This document shows, piece after piece, positions 1 to 9,467 of a stretch of 63,615 bases of DNA. Under the pieces are notes generated by a model. That model was given only the letters and a program-made list of their open reading frames with translations. It searched no databases and was not told where the DNA came from. Position 1 is the first letter of the stretch; each line of letters starts with the position of its first letter. A program made the translations under genes and the position numbers. Source of the stretch: a virus; the IMG/VR virus record IMGVR_UViG_3300027699_000001, positions 1 to 63,615 of that record. One strand, written 5' to 3'.

Positions 1-180
1 AAAAGAAAAATCAAAACTAGTATTTACTTGGACCATATCACCCCATATAATCCAAAACATTTTAGTGAATATTATATTCTGTGCTTCTCTAAAAGTTAGA
101 GCATTCTTTAATGTAACAAATTTTTTCTTTAAAATTTGCCAATTGTGATCTTTTTGACCTATATAAACTATATCATACAT
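1..180 (-). CDS. Partial glycosyltransferase-like protein (N-terminus only)
   Basis: The minus strand is open from an ATG at 180 down to the window edge, giving 60 residues that begin MYDIVYIGQKDHNW. The start lies directly against the stop of the next gene (stop codon 181-183), as expected for the last visible gene of the operon. The opening strand pattern (hydrophobic YDIVYIG, then a basic Lys-rich stretch and a Thr/Leu/Asn-Ala segment) resembles the N-terminus of GT-A-type proteins in this cluster, especially the one at 7133-8074. The catalytic part lies outside the window, so the function is inferred from context only. Confidence 0.55.
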   Translation of the reverse strand, partial: MYDIVYIGQKDHNWQILKKKFVTLKNALTFREAQNIIFTKMFWIIWGDMVQVNTSFDFSF

Positions 181-1476
181 TTAATATTTTCTACCATATC
201 TCATTTCATCAAATAATTTTAAAAATTTTACTTGGTGAGTTATTCCTAAATATTTTTCTCTATTAACTTTAGTAAATTCTTTTACTTGCTCTAATTTTTT
301 TTCAGTATCACAACTATCTCGTATGCGAATAAGCTCATCACAAATTAATTTTGCTCTTTTAGGAAAATCTAAAAATGTATCATATTCTTCATTGATAATA
401 TCATAAAACGTAAAATAGCCTTCTCTATTTAAATATTTAATAAGTTGACAACTTCCAAGAATAATAAAAGGTTTACCCATAGCAATTAATTGCCATATTT
501 CAAAATTTGTAAATAAAGAATTTATTTCATCCATATATTGATCATTTTTATGGGCTGCAAAACGAGGCGTTACTATAGTAAATAAACTATCTTTATGATA
601 TGATATATCGTCTTTTAAATTAAAATTTATTCCTTCTTCTTGTAATATAGAAATTATTTTTTTCTTCTTTTCTACATATTCATCATCTCTATAAAGATCT
701 AACAAATTAGGATCTTTATAATTTATTTCAAAATCTACAGGATGATAATTAATAATTCCTTCATTATCTAAATTATTTGCTATTAATTCACTGATGAGAC
801 TTAACCTATGTATAGAAGTATTTTTAGTTACAGAATAAAATAATTTTTTAGGTTTAAACTTATCTAAATCAAACTGCTTTATAGGTAAAATGGGTGCTCC
901 TAAAAAATAATTATAACCAAAATTTGTGTATTTTCTTTTACAAATTTTATCACAAATAATTAATCTACTTTCAATTTGCCACCAATCTAAAGAATAAGTC
1001 TTATAAGGTTGGAGTAATTTTTTATAAGAATTATTTAAATCACTTGTTACAATAAAAATATTATTATAAGAAATTCCTATAGATAAAAACTTATCTGCTA
1101 AATCTTTAACATATAATAATTCTTGCCTACCTTGAAACTCCAATCCTAAAAGTAAAAGTTTTAATTCACCTCTTTGTAAATATTCTAATGTTTCCCCAGA
1201 TATATTTAAATTAATACCTCTTACATCTACTTCTAAAGGATAAAATAAATTTAAACAAATATTTCCATCTGTAAATAATTCTATATTACAATCATTTTGC
1301 AACATTGTATAATAGAAACTAGATATTATTTTTACAATAGGTTGCTCAGAACCTGGCTCAAATCTAGGCTTTCCTAAAGGGAAAGGCCACTTCCTTTTAT
1401 CAATAAAATATTCACCAATACCATTTGGTACTGGCCCTTCTTTTGTAATTCGATCATAATAAAAATTAATCGGCAT
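181..1476 (-). CDS. Glycosyltransferase-like protein of unknown specificity
   Basis: This 431-residue protein lies inside the minus-strand accessory operon. Its ATG overlaps the stop of the SGNH-like gene by one base (TAATG). I do not recognise a named family with certainty. The C-terminal third has the layout of a GT-B-like nucleotide-sugar domain: FEIWQLIAMGKPFIILGS followed by KYLNREGYFTFYDIINEEYD (about residues 325-370). This matches the common phage pattern of a 'glycosyl transferase C-terminal' segment with G-x-PFI-x-LGS. The N-terminal half is alpha/beta and has no signal peptide. The neighbours encode other sugar-transfer and radical SAM enzymes, so a role in glycan or protein modification is plausible but inferred. 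Confidence 0.5.
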   Translation of the reverse strand: MPINFYYDRITKEGPVPNGIGEYFIDKRKWPFPLGKPRFEPGSEQPIVKIISSFYYTMLQNDCNIELFTDGNICLNLFYPLEVDVRGINLNISGETLEYLQRGELKLLLLGLEFQGRQELLYVKDLADKFLSIGISYNNIFIVTSDLNNSYKKLLQPYKTYSLDWWQIESRLIICDKICKRKYTNFGYNYFLGAPILPIKQFDLDKFKPKKLFYSVTKNTSIHRLSLISELIANNLDNEGIINYHPVDFEINYKDPNLLDLYRDDEYVEKKKKIISILQEEGINFNLKDDISYHKDSLFTIVTPRFAAHKNDQYMDEINSLFTNFEIWQLIAMGKPFIILGSCQLIKYLNREGYFTFYDIINEEYDTFLDFPKRAKLICDELIRIRDSCDTEKKLEQVKEFTKVNREKYLGITHQVKFLKLFDEMRYGRKY

Positions 1477-2429
1477 TAGTGCTTACGATAAGGTTGTCGC
1501 CAATCACGAGGATCATTTGGATCATAGTAGTTTGCAATATAATCGGCATCATCTTTACTAGGCAAAGTAAGTTCTTCCGGAACTGAATAAACTTTTGTTT
1601 TAGGTAATAAATCTAATTCAGTCATTTCTTTATCAAGAACTTCTGACCAAGCAATATGACCACATTCCTGAAAATGGTGCCATCTCCCATCTTTTTTAGG
1701 ATTGTGTCCTTTATTAATTAAATGCGCATAATAAATTTCTTCAGGATCAAAAGGATGCCGATAATAAATATCTTTTGCTAAAATATTACACCCTTCTAAA
1801 TCAAAAGATCTATCTTCTTGATTAAACTCATCAGGGAGAGGATGCTTAAGAACATCTTTTATTTTATGAAATGGTTTAACACATTCTACTGCATTAAACA
1901 TATAATATGATATATTTTTATCTCGCAAAAAAGAACGTAAAAGTTGATATTGAAAAAGATGATTATACACTTGAACATCATAAGGTTGAAGAGCTATTAA
2001 ATCTCTCCATAATTTCCAAAATTTTACAATTTTTTTATCTTGAAGTTTTGTCCAGTTTGGCATTAAATCAATATGCGCCGAAAGCAATTTTAAATTACCT
2101 TCATAAGGAAGTGCTAATCGAGGATAACCTGACCAGCCAATTAATGAAATTATCTCAGAAGGATCATATTGTGTTAATAATTGATTTACTTTCCTTACTG
2201 TATTTCTCATTATTGTTATATTATCTAATCCTGCATGACATACATTAACGTGACGTAAATTATTTTTTCTAGAAAGGTGTCCTGCAAACGAACGATATTG
2301 TTCTTCTCTACGTATTTCTTTACGAAAACGATGACCTTTTGGATAACCTTGTTCTCCTAAAATTTCAAATCCTGCAGAATGACTACAACCTGTTACTAAT
2401 AATACTTTAAGTTTAGATGTATCTACCAT
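1476..2429 (-). CDS. SGNH/GDSL hydrolase-like protein
   Basis: This protein has 317 residues from the ATG at 2429. A TTG one codon upstream is also in frame, but the ATG has a strong ribosome site (AAGGAGG, 7 bases upstream). The N-terminus has a beta strand followed by LLVTGCSHSAG (about residues 10-20), which fits the nucleophile block I of SGNH esterases (G-x-S-x-S). Near the C-terminus, DGRWHHFQECGHIAWSEVL (about 247-266) has the D/H...H pattern of block V. Such enzymes add or remove acyl groups on sugars. Because it sits between a glycosyltransferase-like gene and a radical SAM gene, acyl editing of a glycan is a reasonable guess. The start overlaps the upstream stop by one base (TGATG). 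Confidence 0.55.
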   Translation of the reverse strand: MVDTSKLKVLLVTGCSHSAGFEILGEQGYPKGHRFRKEIRREEQYRSFAGHLSRKNNLRHVNVCHAGLDNITIMRNTVRKVNQLLTQYDPSEIISLIGWSGYPRLALPYEGNLKLLSAHIDLMPNWTKLQDKKIVKFWKLWRDLIALQPYDVQVYNHLFQYQLLRSFLRDKNISYYMFNAVECVKPFHKIKDVLKHPLPDEFNQEDRSFDLEGCNILAKDIYYRHPFDPEEIYYAHLINKGHNPKKDGRWHHFQECGHIAWSEVLDKEMTELDLLPKTKVYSVPEELTLPSKDDADYIANYYDPNDPRDWRQPYRKH

Positions 2430-4513
2430 CAAAATTCCTCCTTGCTTACCATTAAATCACCACCACACAAACAATTTAAAGAAGAACACATTATTGGTCG
2501 ACGCAAAGCGTCCCAATCAATTACTTGCCAATTATCTAATGTACCTATAAATCCGCCTTCATGACAATTACCCCTTTTAATGCTTCCATCACGATCTATA
2601 AATAACGATTCTTTACCAATATGACAATTATAATTAAAAAAGTTTGTTTCTCCATTTCTAATAGGATCTTCTGATAATTCAAATACTTTTTGATCTTCAT
2701 TCTTATATTTAATAAAAATATCCTTAGCAGGGTGTTTTTCTCTACTATGGGTACCTCTGTGACGTCTTATATGTTTAAAATTATTAATAAATTCTAATTG
2801 ATCATCTGTATACTTTATATCACAAAGTTTAAAACCTATATTACCATACTGTTCATCAATAATAACTGCATCGATATTAGCTTTTGTTTCTTCTTTAATA
2901 CGTTCTAAAAAATCCATTGTTTGATCCCAGTATAACGGGTCTAACATTATTCTAGCTGTTGTGGGTACTAAACCTAAAGATATATTTAACTTTCTAATAT
3001 ATTCATCTTCAGTATTATTCGGAAACACCATTGCTGGATGAAAACTAGCACATACTTGTGTAACATATTTAAAAGTTCTTTCTATAAATTGCTCTGACCT
3101 TGTAAGATTCGTTGATAAATTTATATGATGAGAGTTGTTATGTACTTCTTTAACTAGTTGAGAGAAAAAAGGACTTAATGTTGGTTCTCCTCCACTTAAT
3201 GAAAAAATTATTTTACGGTTGTCATTTTCTATAGAATAAAAATTAAATAAATGTTTTAAAAATGGGAAAATATGATGCCAGTTATATTTGTGATTTTTTC
3301 CATTTTGAAGAATAGGTGGACAATAACGACAACTATATGTACATACATCATTTATTATCCAAGTAATTATACTAGTTTTAGGATTAAAAATTTTTTCTAT
3401 CTTTTTACCTACTACTGGTTTTGGTTTTTTCCAAATAGGTTTACGATGTATCGGCGTAGTAAATGGTGCTCTTTTATGGTAAACGTCTCTTGGAACTACT
3501 GCCATTGAATAAATGGTATTAAATTGTTTAAAATTATCATTTATAATACCTATACTTGGTAAATAAAATTCTTCACAATGTTCCCAAATCAGTTCCCCAA
3601 TCTTTATATACCCTTCTCGATTTTCAATAAAATTACCAAATTTAAATCCTAATTTTTCATTAACTTGTAAATCATGCCATTTAGTAGAATAGTAATATAT
3701 ATCCTTAGGATTGTCATTATCCGGAGATAATCTAACATGCACTTCATTAGACCAAGTTGTTTGTGGAGCAATTGCATTTCGATCTATTGCATCTTGATCA
3801 CCATCTATAACAATATGATGTAAATTTTTTCCTAAGGTGTTATAACCCAAACAAAAATCTCCAAATTTTAAAAATGGACTCATACTATAAAAATCTTCCG
3901 ATTCTAAAATAAAATCTGTTCTTGGATTAAAACTAATAGTCATATTACCACGAGTATTATATCCTTCTTCTACCGGAGTTACTTCATGTGTATGTATTAA
4001 TGAATTTAAAGTTAGAAAAGCACTATTAAGTTCTTCATTAAAAGTTATTCCTGGCCATATTTTTGCAAGGGGAGAATTTTCAGGTATTCTTAAATACGCA
4101 TCTCCCCACCAGTCTTCTTCTAATTTTTCTTCTAAACGTTCTCCATACCTCTCATAACATTCATGAAGCACATTGAGGAAATTATTATCTAACCGTGTAT
4201 TACCTCTTGAATCAATAAAAGTTTTAATTTTAGGAATTTGTTCGTCATAATATTCGTTTATTTTTTTAATAATAGTTTCTAAATTTTTTAAATTTTTATT
4301 CCTGTCGGGAGAAGATGTTTTAAATGCCCGATCTTTATAATCATGAGCACCGCTAGTTAATTCTATAAAATGCTCTAACCATTTATGTGCTATAGGAATA
4401 TCATATAATTGAAAGAACAAATCTAAGTAATCCCAAGTAGCAGGATCCGTTAATGTAATTCTTATTACAGGATCTACTACTACATCATTAAGTTTATCGT
4501 ATTCAATTTGCAT
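2429..4513 (-). CDS. Radical SAM protein with large N-terminal domain and C-terminal Cys cluster
   Basis: This 694-residue protein has the radical SAM motif CTYSCRYC (CX3CX2C, about residues 389-396), preceded by a strand (SIITWIIND) and followed by a glycine block (FSLSGGEPTLSP). These are the iron-sulfur and SAM-binding elements of the family. Residues about 630-690 hold five more cysteines (NYNCHIG, RGNCHEGG, MCSSLNCLCGG), consistent with a SPASM/twitch auxiliary cluster. The first 370 residues belong to no family I recognise. They contain many aromatic residues and histidines, including a HHIVIDGDQDA segment. SPASM radical SAM enzymes usually modify peptides or proteins, but the substrate here is unknown. 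Its start overlaps the end of the upstream radical SAM gene by 11 bases. Confidence 0.8.
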   Translation of the reverse strand: MQIEYDKLNDVVVDPVIRITLTDPATWDYLDLFFQLYDIPIAHKWLEHFIELTSGAHDYKDRAFKTSSPDRNKNLKNLETIIKKINEYYDEQIPKIKTFIDSRGNTRLDNNFLNVLHECYERYGERLEEKLEEDWWGDAYLRIPENSPLAKIWPGITFNEELNSAFLTLNSLIHTHEVTPVEEGYNTRGNMTISFNPRTDFILESEDFYSMSPFLKFGDFCLGYNTLGKNLHHIVIDGDQDAIDRNAIAPQTTWSNEVHVRLSPDNDNPKDIYYYSTKWHDLQVNEKLGFKFGNFIENREGYIKIGELIWEHCEEFYLPSIGIINDNFKQFNTIYSMAVVPRDVYHKRAPFTTPIHRKPIWKKPKPVVGKKIEKIFNPKTSIITWIINDVCTYSCRYCPPILQNGKNHKYNWHHIFPFLKHLFNFYSIENDNRKIIFSLSGGEPTLSPFFSQLVKEVHNNSHHINLSTNLTRSEQFIERTFKYVTQVCASFHPAMVFPNNTEDEYIRKLNISLGLVPTTARIMLDPLYWDQTMDFLERIKEETKANIDAVIIDEQYGNIGFKLCDIKYTDDQLEFINNFKHIRRHRGTHSREKHPAKDIFIKYKNEDQKVFELSEDPIRNGETNFFNYNCHIGKESLFIDRDGSIKRGNCHEGGFIGTLDNWQVIDWDALRRPIMCSSLNCLCGGDLMVSKEEF

Positions 4514-5762
4514 TTTCTAAAACCTTATAAAATTCCGGAAATGTTTTTTTAAAACTTGTATTCCGTATTTTGTCTAATTTATCTCGATAATCAATAAATT
4601 GAGGATATAAATCTGATAAATCTTCACTATCCATAAAATCTAATTGTGAAAGTATTTTTTCTCGCCACTGTTTATTATATTTTAACTCTTCAAAACTTTC
4701 CCATTTTTTCCTTATTTCAGATTTAATTGATTTAGGAAAAACTTTAATAGATAGGTATCTCGGCCAATGTACTGTTCCGGCATGAAATACTCCACTATGA
4801 TGTAAATGGCCTACTCTTTTAAATTTACTCTTAAGCATGTTTTCTGCAAACTCAGGTATATAATACACGTTCATTGCATGAATTGTTGCTAAAACTTTCA
4901 CATCAATATTGTCAGGTGTTTTATCTAACTTTTTAAGATTTCCAGAAATTAATTCCCAATTAGCCGGGTATCGTACATATTCTAAATGTTCTCCCCAAGC
5001 GTCTATACTAGCCATTACTTCTACAAACTTAAATTCCTTCCATAAATTTACTATTTCCTCAGAAATAATAGTTCCATTAGTATGATAACGCAATTCTATA
5101 TTTTTACTATAACCAAACTTTACTAAATTCTTTATTAACTGTAAATGTTCTTTTATAAGCAAAGGTTCGCCGCCAGCAAAAATAAGATGCCTTATAGTAG
5201 AAAACATTGGTTCAAAATCTTTCCAAAGTTTTTCTTTTTTATACCATTCAAATTGATCGGTATCTATATTTGATTTATGCTCCCAGTCCCATTTAGCATC
5301 TGTCTCTAAAATATCTTTAAGTTTTTTAGCATTACTTAACCACATACTACTATCTTGAGGACGACACATAACACATTGTAAGTTACAAGTATTACCTAAT
5401 CTTAAATCTAGAGTTATAAAATTTTCAGTTAGTGTTCCATCTTTCTTTGTAGATGATATTAATTCTGCAATTCTATCCTCTCCTAATTTATTTTCCCAAA
5501 GAACATTTTCATTTATTCTATGACTGCGAATACCTGCCGCTTCTTCTTTATAGCAATGGTCACATGCTGATACCTTTTCACCTTTTAACATTTTTACACG
5601 AGCATCTTTAAAATGCTCACTATTCCATATAGTATCAACACTATCCTTATTAAAATTTAACTTATGAGAATTCTGTGCTACACAACAAAGTAAAGCACTT
5701 CCGTCGGTCCAAGTCGCAATATGGGTCCAAGGTAAGATACAAAATGTTTCTGATTTATTCAT
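4503..5762 (-). CDS. Radical SAM protein with N-terminal twitch-type Cys domain (paralogue A)
   Basis: From the ATG at 5762 this gene encodes 419 residues beginning MNKSETFCILPWTH. A longer start at 5807 exists, but the shorter one matches its paralogue (MKNKSFCAMPFIG) and gives an 8-base ATGAATAA overlap like another junction in this operon. The N-terminus carries FCILPW, a CC pair and ACDHCYKEEAAG, the pattern of N-terminal twitch radical SAM proteins (auxiliary Fe-S site before the core). The core motif CNLQCVMC lies at about residues 126-133, followed by FAGGEPLLI. This family is found in marine phages and bacteria without a known substrate. It shares its architecture with the next gene, so the two probably arose by duplication. 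Confidence 0.8.
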   Translation of the reverse strand: MNKSETFCILPWTHIATWTDGSALLCCVAQNSHKLNFNKDSVDTIWNSEHFKDARVKMLKGEKVSACDHCYKEEAAGIRSHRINENVLWENKLGEDRIAELISSTKKDGTLTENFITLDLRLGNTCNLQCVMCRPQDSSMWLSNAKKLKDILETDAKWDWEHKSNIDTDQFEWYKKEKLWKDFEPMFSTIRHLIFAGGEPLLIKEHLQLIKNLVKFGYSKNIELRYHTNGTIISEEIVNLWKEFKFVEVMASIDAWGEHLEYVRYPANWELISGNLKKLDKTPDNIDVKVLATIHAMNVYYIPEFAENMLKSKFKRVGHLHHSGVFHAGTVHWPRYLSIKVFPKSIKSEIRKKWESFEELKYNKQWREKILSQLDFMDSEDLSDLYPQFIDYRDKLDKIRNTSFKKTFPEFYKVLENAN

Positions 5763-7143
5763 TTTTAAAATCATCCCAAACACTTGGATCCACTTGTAGT
5801 TTTTCATAATAAAGATCTAACTCCGATGCTAAATCGGGTATCAAGTCTTTAAAACTTTGTGAACGCTTTTTATCTAAAATGTCTGTCATTGTTAAAAATT
5901 GTTTATATAACTCGTCATGCTTTACATGTAACTCTTTTCTAAATAAAGAAATTATTCCATCAACACTTTCTTTTACTAAGTTATTACTAGAATAACGATC
6001 ACTACTATCTCTATATACTTCTAAATTTTTTGCGCCTATTTCTCGAATACTCTGAGGAATTATAGTTACATCTAAAAATGTTGGATGATTATTAATTAAA
6101 AAATTTACATTAATATTCTTTTTATAATCCTTGGATATACGATCGGCATAATACAAAAGATTATGACAATCTAAAATGTTATAAACTTGTACAACCGGTG
6201 TTATTCCTAAATCTACATTAGATAATTCTGCTAACTTTCTAAAATTCTTTTCAACATGGGACCATTTAGCAGGATATCTAATATAATCATTAACTTTTTC
6301 ATATCCATCTAAACTACAATTAATTTTAAGGCTCTTAAATTGGCTAACCAATTTTAAAAATTTATCAGTAACATTGGTACAATTAATATTAAAAAATAAT
6401 TCTATATCGTGATTATATCCTGCAGAAATACATTCTTCCATAAATCTATAATTATTTTCTATTAATGTCGGCTCTCCTCCTGTCATATAAACTTTTTTAA
6501 GATTAGGAATCATAGATATAATTTCATTCCATAAAAAATTTCGATCAAATACAGGTTGAACCTCTTTTAAATAAAGTGGATTTACTCCAAATTGATCTCT
6601 CCATACCTTAGAATATTCATTATATACACGACTATCAGCTTCTACACCACCTTCAAAAAGTTGGAAATGCTCTTTTGCTAACTGACTACTATTCCAAGGA
6701 TTACACATACGACATTTTAAATTACATAAATTTCCTAATCTTAAATCTAAATAAACAGGCGGCAATGATATTTTATAATTATTATCTATAGCTTCTTGGA
6801 CATAATTATTAAACATATCACCCAATCTATTCTCCCATTCTGCTGTCATCATCTGACGAAAACTTGTTGCACCCATTTCTTCTTGCTTATAACAATTAGC
6901 ACATGCTTCTAATTTTGTACCATTAAGCATTGCTTTTCGAGTTTCAATCATTGTATAACTGTTCCAAGATTCTAAAAGACTCGTATCTTCAATACTTAAT
7001 TTTTCTCCAAGCGTTTCGTCGATAGTAGGTTTTTCTCTTAAAATTGCTTTTGGGCCAAATGCTATACAACAGTATCTTGTAAAAGTATCTGTATTAAGCA
7101 TAAGACCGATAAAGGGCATTGCACAAAACGATTTATTTTTCAT
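5755..7143 (-). CDS. Radical SAM protein with N-terminal twitch-type Cys domain (paralogue B)
   Basis: This 462-residue protein begins MKNKSFCAMPFIG. Like its paralogue it has an N-terminal auxiliary cysteine set (FCAMPF, YCCIAFG, ACANCYKQEEMG) and then the radical SAM core CNLKCRMC (about residues 139-146) and YMTGGEPTLIE. The Cys-rich N-terminus most likely binds an additional 4Fe-4S cluster that positions a peptide-like substrate. It is about 40 residues longer than paralogue A, mostly in the C-terminal half. The start overlaps the upstream GT-like gene by 11 bases. It is cytoplasmic, with no membrane segment. The reaction is unknown. Confidence 0.8.
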   Translation of the reverse strand: MKNKSFCAMPFIGLMLNTDTFTRYCCIAFGPKAILREKPTIDETLGEKLSIEDTSLLESWNSYTMIETRKAMLNGTKLEACANCYKQEEMGATSFRQMMTAEWENRLGDMFNNYVQEAIDNNYKISLPPVYLDLRLGNLCNLKCRMCNPWNSSQLAKEHFQLFEGGVEADSRVYNEYSKVWRDQFGVNPLYLKEVQPVFDRNFLWNEIISMIPNLKKVYMTGGEPTLIENNYRFMEECISAGYNHDIELFFNINCTNVTDKFLKLVSQFKSLKINCSLDGYEKVNDYIRYPAKWSHVEKNFRKLAELSNVDLGITPVVQVYNILDCHNLLYYADRISKDYKKNINVNFLINNHPTFLDVTIIPQSIREIGAKNLEVYRDSSDRYSSNNLVKESVDGIISLFRKELHVKHDELYKQFLTMTDILDKKRSQSFKDLIPDLASELDLYYEKLQVDPSVWDDFKNE

Positions 7144-8074
7144 TATCTTTTATCTCATTATCTATGATATTAACTGTGGGTACTCTATCAGGATTACGAA
7201 AAACTTTTTTAAAAAATTTACTTTGACCTGCATTAAATGGGAGGGGATCAATAGGTATATTAGTTTTACGAACTAGCATTTCTCCTAGCTCAATTATCTT
7301 ATCTAATAAATTTTCTTCTTTAACTTTATTATTTTCCCACATCTCATTTAAATATTTAAAATTACGAACATTTATATAATCCCAATCCGTACACATAGTT
7401 TTATATAAACCATGTCTAGCACCATACACTGCCCACAATCCATTGTCTACATCTGCTCCTACCATTTGCCAAACCCATAAACGATGTAAATTTTTCCAAT
7501 GCCCTTTTAACAAATACGAACTATCTTTAGGTCTTACTCCTCTGTCAAGAGCCATTTTAACACCTTCTCGAAATCCGGCTCGCCAGGCTTGGTGAGGATT
7601 TTCATTATTATAAACATCTGAAAAACATGCATTTTGTTGAATATATTCTAAGTCCCAACAAAAATCTACTTGTGCATGAGGATTATCTGATGCTGCATTC
7701 TCATGAGTACGCATATTTAAAACATGTTTTTTTGGCCAACATTTTAATCCTCCATTGCCATACATTAGCCCATTAATAATATTATAACCACACCAACTTA
7801 TAACTGCATTCTCTAAATTAATATGTTCATCAAAATTAATTGACTGACGTAAAAATTCTTCTTTAATAATATTATCTCCATCAACAGTAATAAATCGATC
7901 TGTTTCTGAAAGATTGGCGCAGGCTTTGTGTGCTGAATCTGATCCTTCTACTCCATGAACTCGTTTTGCCCAAGGAACTTTAGAACATAAATCAGCATAA
8001 TTCTTTTCTGCATTTGGCTCATCATAACTCAAATAAATGATATCATAATCTAAAACTTTAAAAATTTTGCTCAT
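7133..8074 (-). CDS. GT-A-like glycosyltransferase domain protein
   Basis: This 313-residue protein has an N-terminal alpha/beta half: LDYDIIYLSYDEPNAEKNY, then VHGVEGSDSAHKACANL, and RFITVDGDNIIKEEF with a DGDN metal-binding motif (about residues 61-71). This is the usual DxD position of GT-A (family 2 type) transferases. The second half is Trp-rich (GHWKNLHRLWVWQMVGADVDNGLWAVYGARHG), which I recognise as a recurrent companion of this domain in marine phages but cannot name. It overlaps its upstream neighbour by four bases (ATGA) and its downstream one by 11. The donor and acceptor are unknown. Confidence 0.6.
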   Translation of the reverse strand: MSKIFKVLDYDIIYLSYDEPNAEKNYADLCSKVPWAKRVHGVEGSDSAHKACANLSETDRFITVDGDNIIKEEFLRQSINFDEHINLENAVISWCGYNIINGLMYGNGGLKCWPKKHVLNMRTHENAASDNPHAQVDFCWDLEYIQQNACFSDVYNNENPHQAWRAGFREGVKMALDRGVRPKDSSYLLKGHWKNLHRLWVWQMVGADVDNGLWAVYGARHGLYKTMCTDWDYINVRNFKYLNEMWENNKVKEENLLDKIIELGEMLVRKTNIPIDPLPFNAGQSKFFKKVFRNPDRVPTVNIIDNEIKDNEK

Positions 8075-8640
8075 TCTATTGTCCTATGATAATATTCTTC
8101 ATGTTTTACATAAGAATATAAACTAATATCTTTTCTGCTAATAGTTTTATTATTAGATTTTTTAATTGTAAAAATTTTATTATTAAAAAATCGTTCCATA
8201 GGTACTTCTAATACATCTAATAAAACATTTGGATTATTTTCTTCAGTTACATATATCTTTTTTATTTTATTCAGTTGCATAACATGAGTTAAAAATTTAG
8301 TATAAACACCAGTTAATTTTGCTCGTGCTTGCCATTCTTTCTTTTTTTGATTTTGAATAATATAAAATATATTATCTTTCATTAATTTAGTTTTAGTTTT
8401 AGGGAATTCATGAATACTTCTTGCTATATCAACTCCTAGTTCTTCTGACCTTATTAAATTAAATTCTCCATTAACTTTATCTAATAATATACGATGATCT
8501 GAAATACTAAACTCTCCAGAAACAAATTTTACATAAGTTTCTTGATCAACTTCTATATAACTATTAGTATTTTCTGGGGATAATTCATTTGTACATTGAA
8601 GAATAGTTCCGTATTCTAAATCATAATAAATATAAAACAT
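8071..8640 (-). CDS. Unknown protein of the accessory operon
   Basis: This 189-residue soluble protein starts MFYIYYDLEYGTILQCTNEL. I recognise no family. The first 90 residues look beta-rich; the middle (KDNIFYIIQNQKKKEWQARA) is basic and probably helical. There are no cysteine clusters, so it is not another Fe-S protein. It is sandwiched between two glycosyltransferase-like genes, with a one-base overlap (TAATG) upstream and ATGA downstream. It is therefore almost certainly co-translated with them. Confidence 0.6.
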   Translation of the reverse strand: MFYIYYDLEYGTILQCTNELSPENTNSYIEVDQETYVKFVSGEFSISDHRILLDKVNGEFNLIRSEELGVDIARSIHEFPKTKTKLMKDNIFYIIQNQKKKEWQARAKLTGVYTKFLTHVMQLNKIKKIYVTEENNPNVLLDVLEVPMERFFNNKIFTIKKSNNKTISRKDISLYSYVKHEEYYHRTIE

Positions 8641-9467
8641 TATAAAGACTCCAATCTTTTAAGAAATTTATCAGTTAAAAATTCTTGGTCAACATAATGA
8701 AGAACATTATTTTGTATATAATTCCCTAGAAGTAAAGTTTTATCATTTCTTAAATAACTCCCTATACTTTTTGTCCATTTCTCAGGAACATCATGCCATC
8801 CCTGTAGATGAGGTTTCATGTGAGTAAACGTAATAGTTGAATCTGATTGTGTTATTTCTTTTTCATTATTTAAAATTTTACTAGCTATACTGCAACATAA
8901 ATCTATACTGCATCCTTGCTGGAAAAGATCAGGAGCACATTTATCATAAAACAGTTCCCAATTTACAACTATTAATTCTAATAAAGTAAAAAATGAATGA
9001 GAATAATCACATTTTTTAAAATAATGAATTGCACTATAAAGATCTGGAAGATTGTTTGCATCAAATGTTTTTCTATAATGTCTACTAGTAACTATTTCAT
9101 TTCGAAAATTCCTAACATTACTAACAAAAAACAAATCTCTTTCTGAAAGAAAATTCCACCATTGTGAAATCTTATGTAATACTAACATATCAGCATCCAT
9201 AACAATAGTATATTCATATGGAGTTACATGATATACTTTCCATCTATTCTCTATTTTCCAATGACTCAATTCTGCTTGATCATTCCAGGGAATCTTAATT
9301 ATTTTATCAAAAACCTTTTGATATTTTTTTGGAACTTTATCATTAGTAATTAATGAAACTTTTTGATCTTTATTAAATTTATGAATACTTAACGCAAGAG
9401 CATACGCTTGCCGTACATAATCCGTATCAGGATTATTCTGTGCTAATATACAAAATCCTTTACTCAT
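8640..9467 (-). CDS. GT-A-like glycosyltransferase (DxD: VMDADMLV)
   Basis: From the ATG at 9467 the protein has 275 residues (MSKGFCILAQNN). An upstream in-frame TTG at 9479 is less likely, because the ATG gives the same 8-base overlap (ATGAGTAA) seen at 5755-5762. The fold pattern is that of family 8-like transferases: FCILAQNNPDTDYVRQAYALA at the N-terminus, an SLITND strand, and TIVMDADMLVLHK with the metal-binding DxD (about residues 86-97), followed by a Trp/Phe-rich acceptor half. It is paralogous in layout to the next gene upstream. The specificity is unknown. Confidence 0.65.
   Translation of the reverse strand: MSKGFCILAQNNPDTDYVRQAYALALSIHKFNKDQKVSLITNDKVPKKYQKVFDKIIKIPWNDQAELSHWKIENRWKVYHVTPYEYTIVMDADMLVLHKISQWWNFLSERDLFFVSNVRNFRNEIVTSRHYRKTFDANNLPDLYSAIHYFKKCDYSHSFFTLLELIVVNWELFYDKCAPDLFQQGCSIDLCCSIASKILNNEKEITQSDSTITFTHMKPHLQGWHDVPEKWTKSIGSYLRNDKTLLLGNYIQNNVLHYVDQEFLTDKFLKRLESL

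Noticed and set aside
1907-2248. 113-codon plus-strand open frame opposite the SGNH-like gene
   Set aside because: It is antisense to a gene with conserved motifs and ribosome site, and its product is a Leu/Ile-rich artefact of AT-rich reverse codons.
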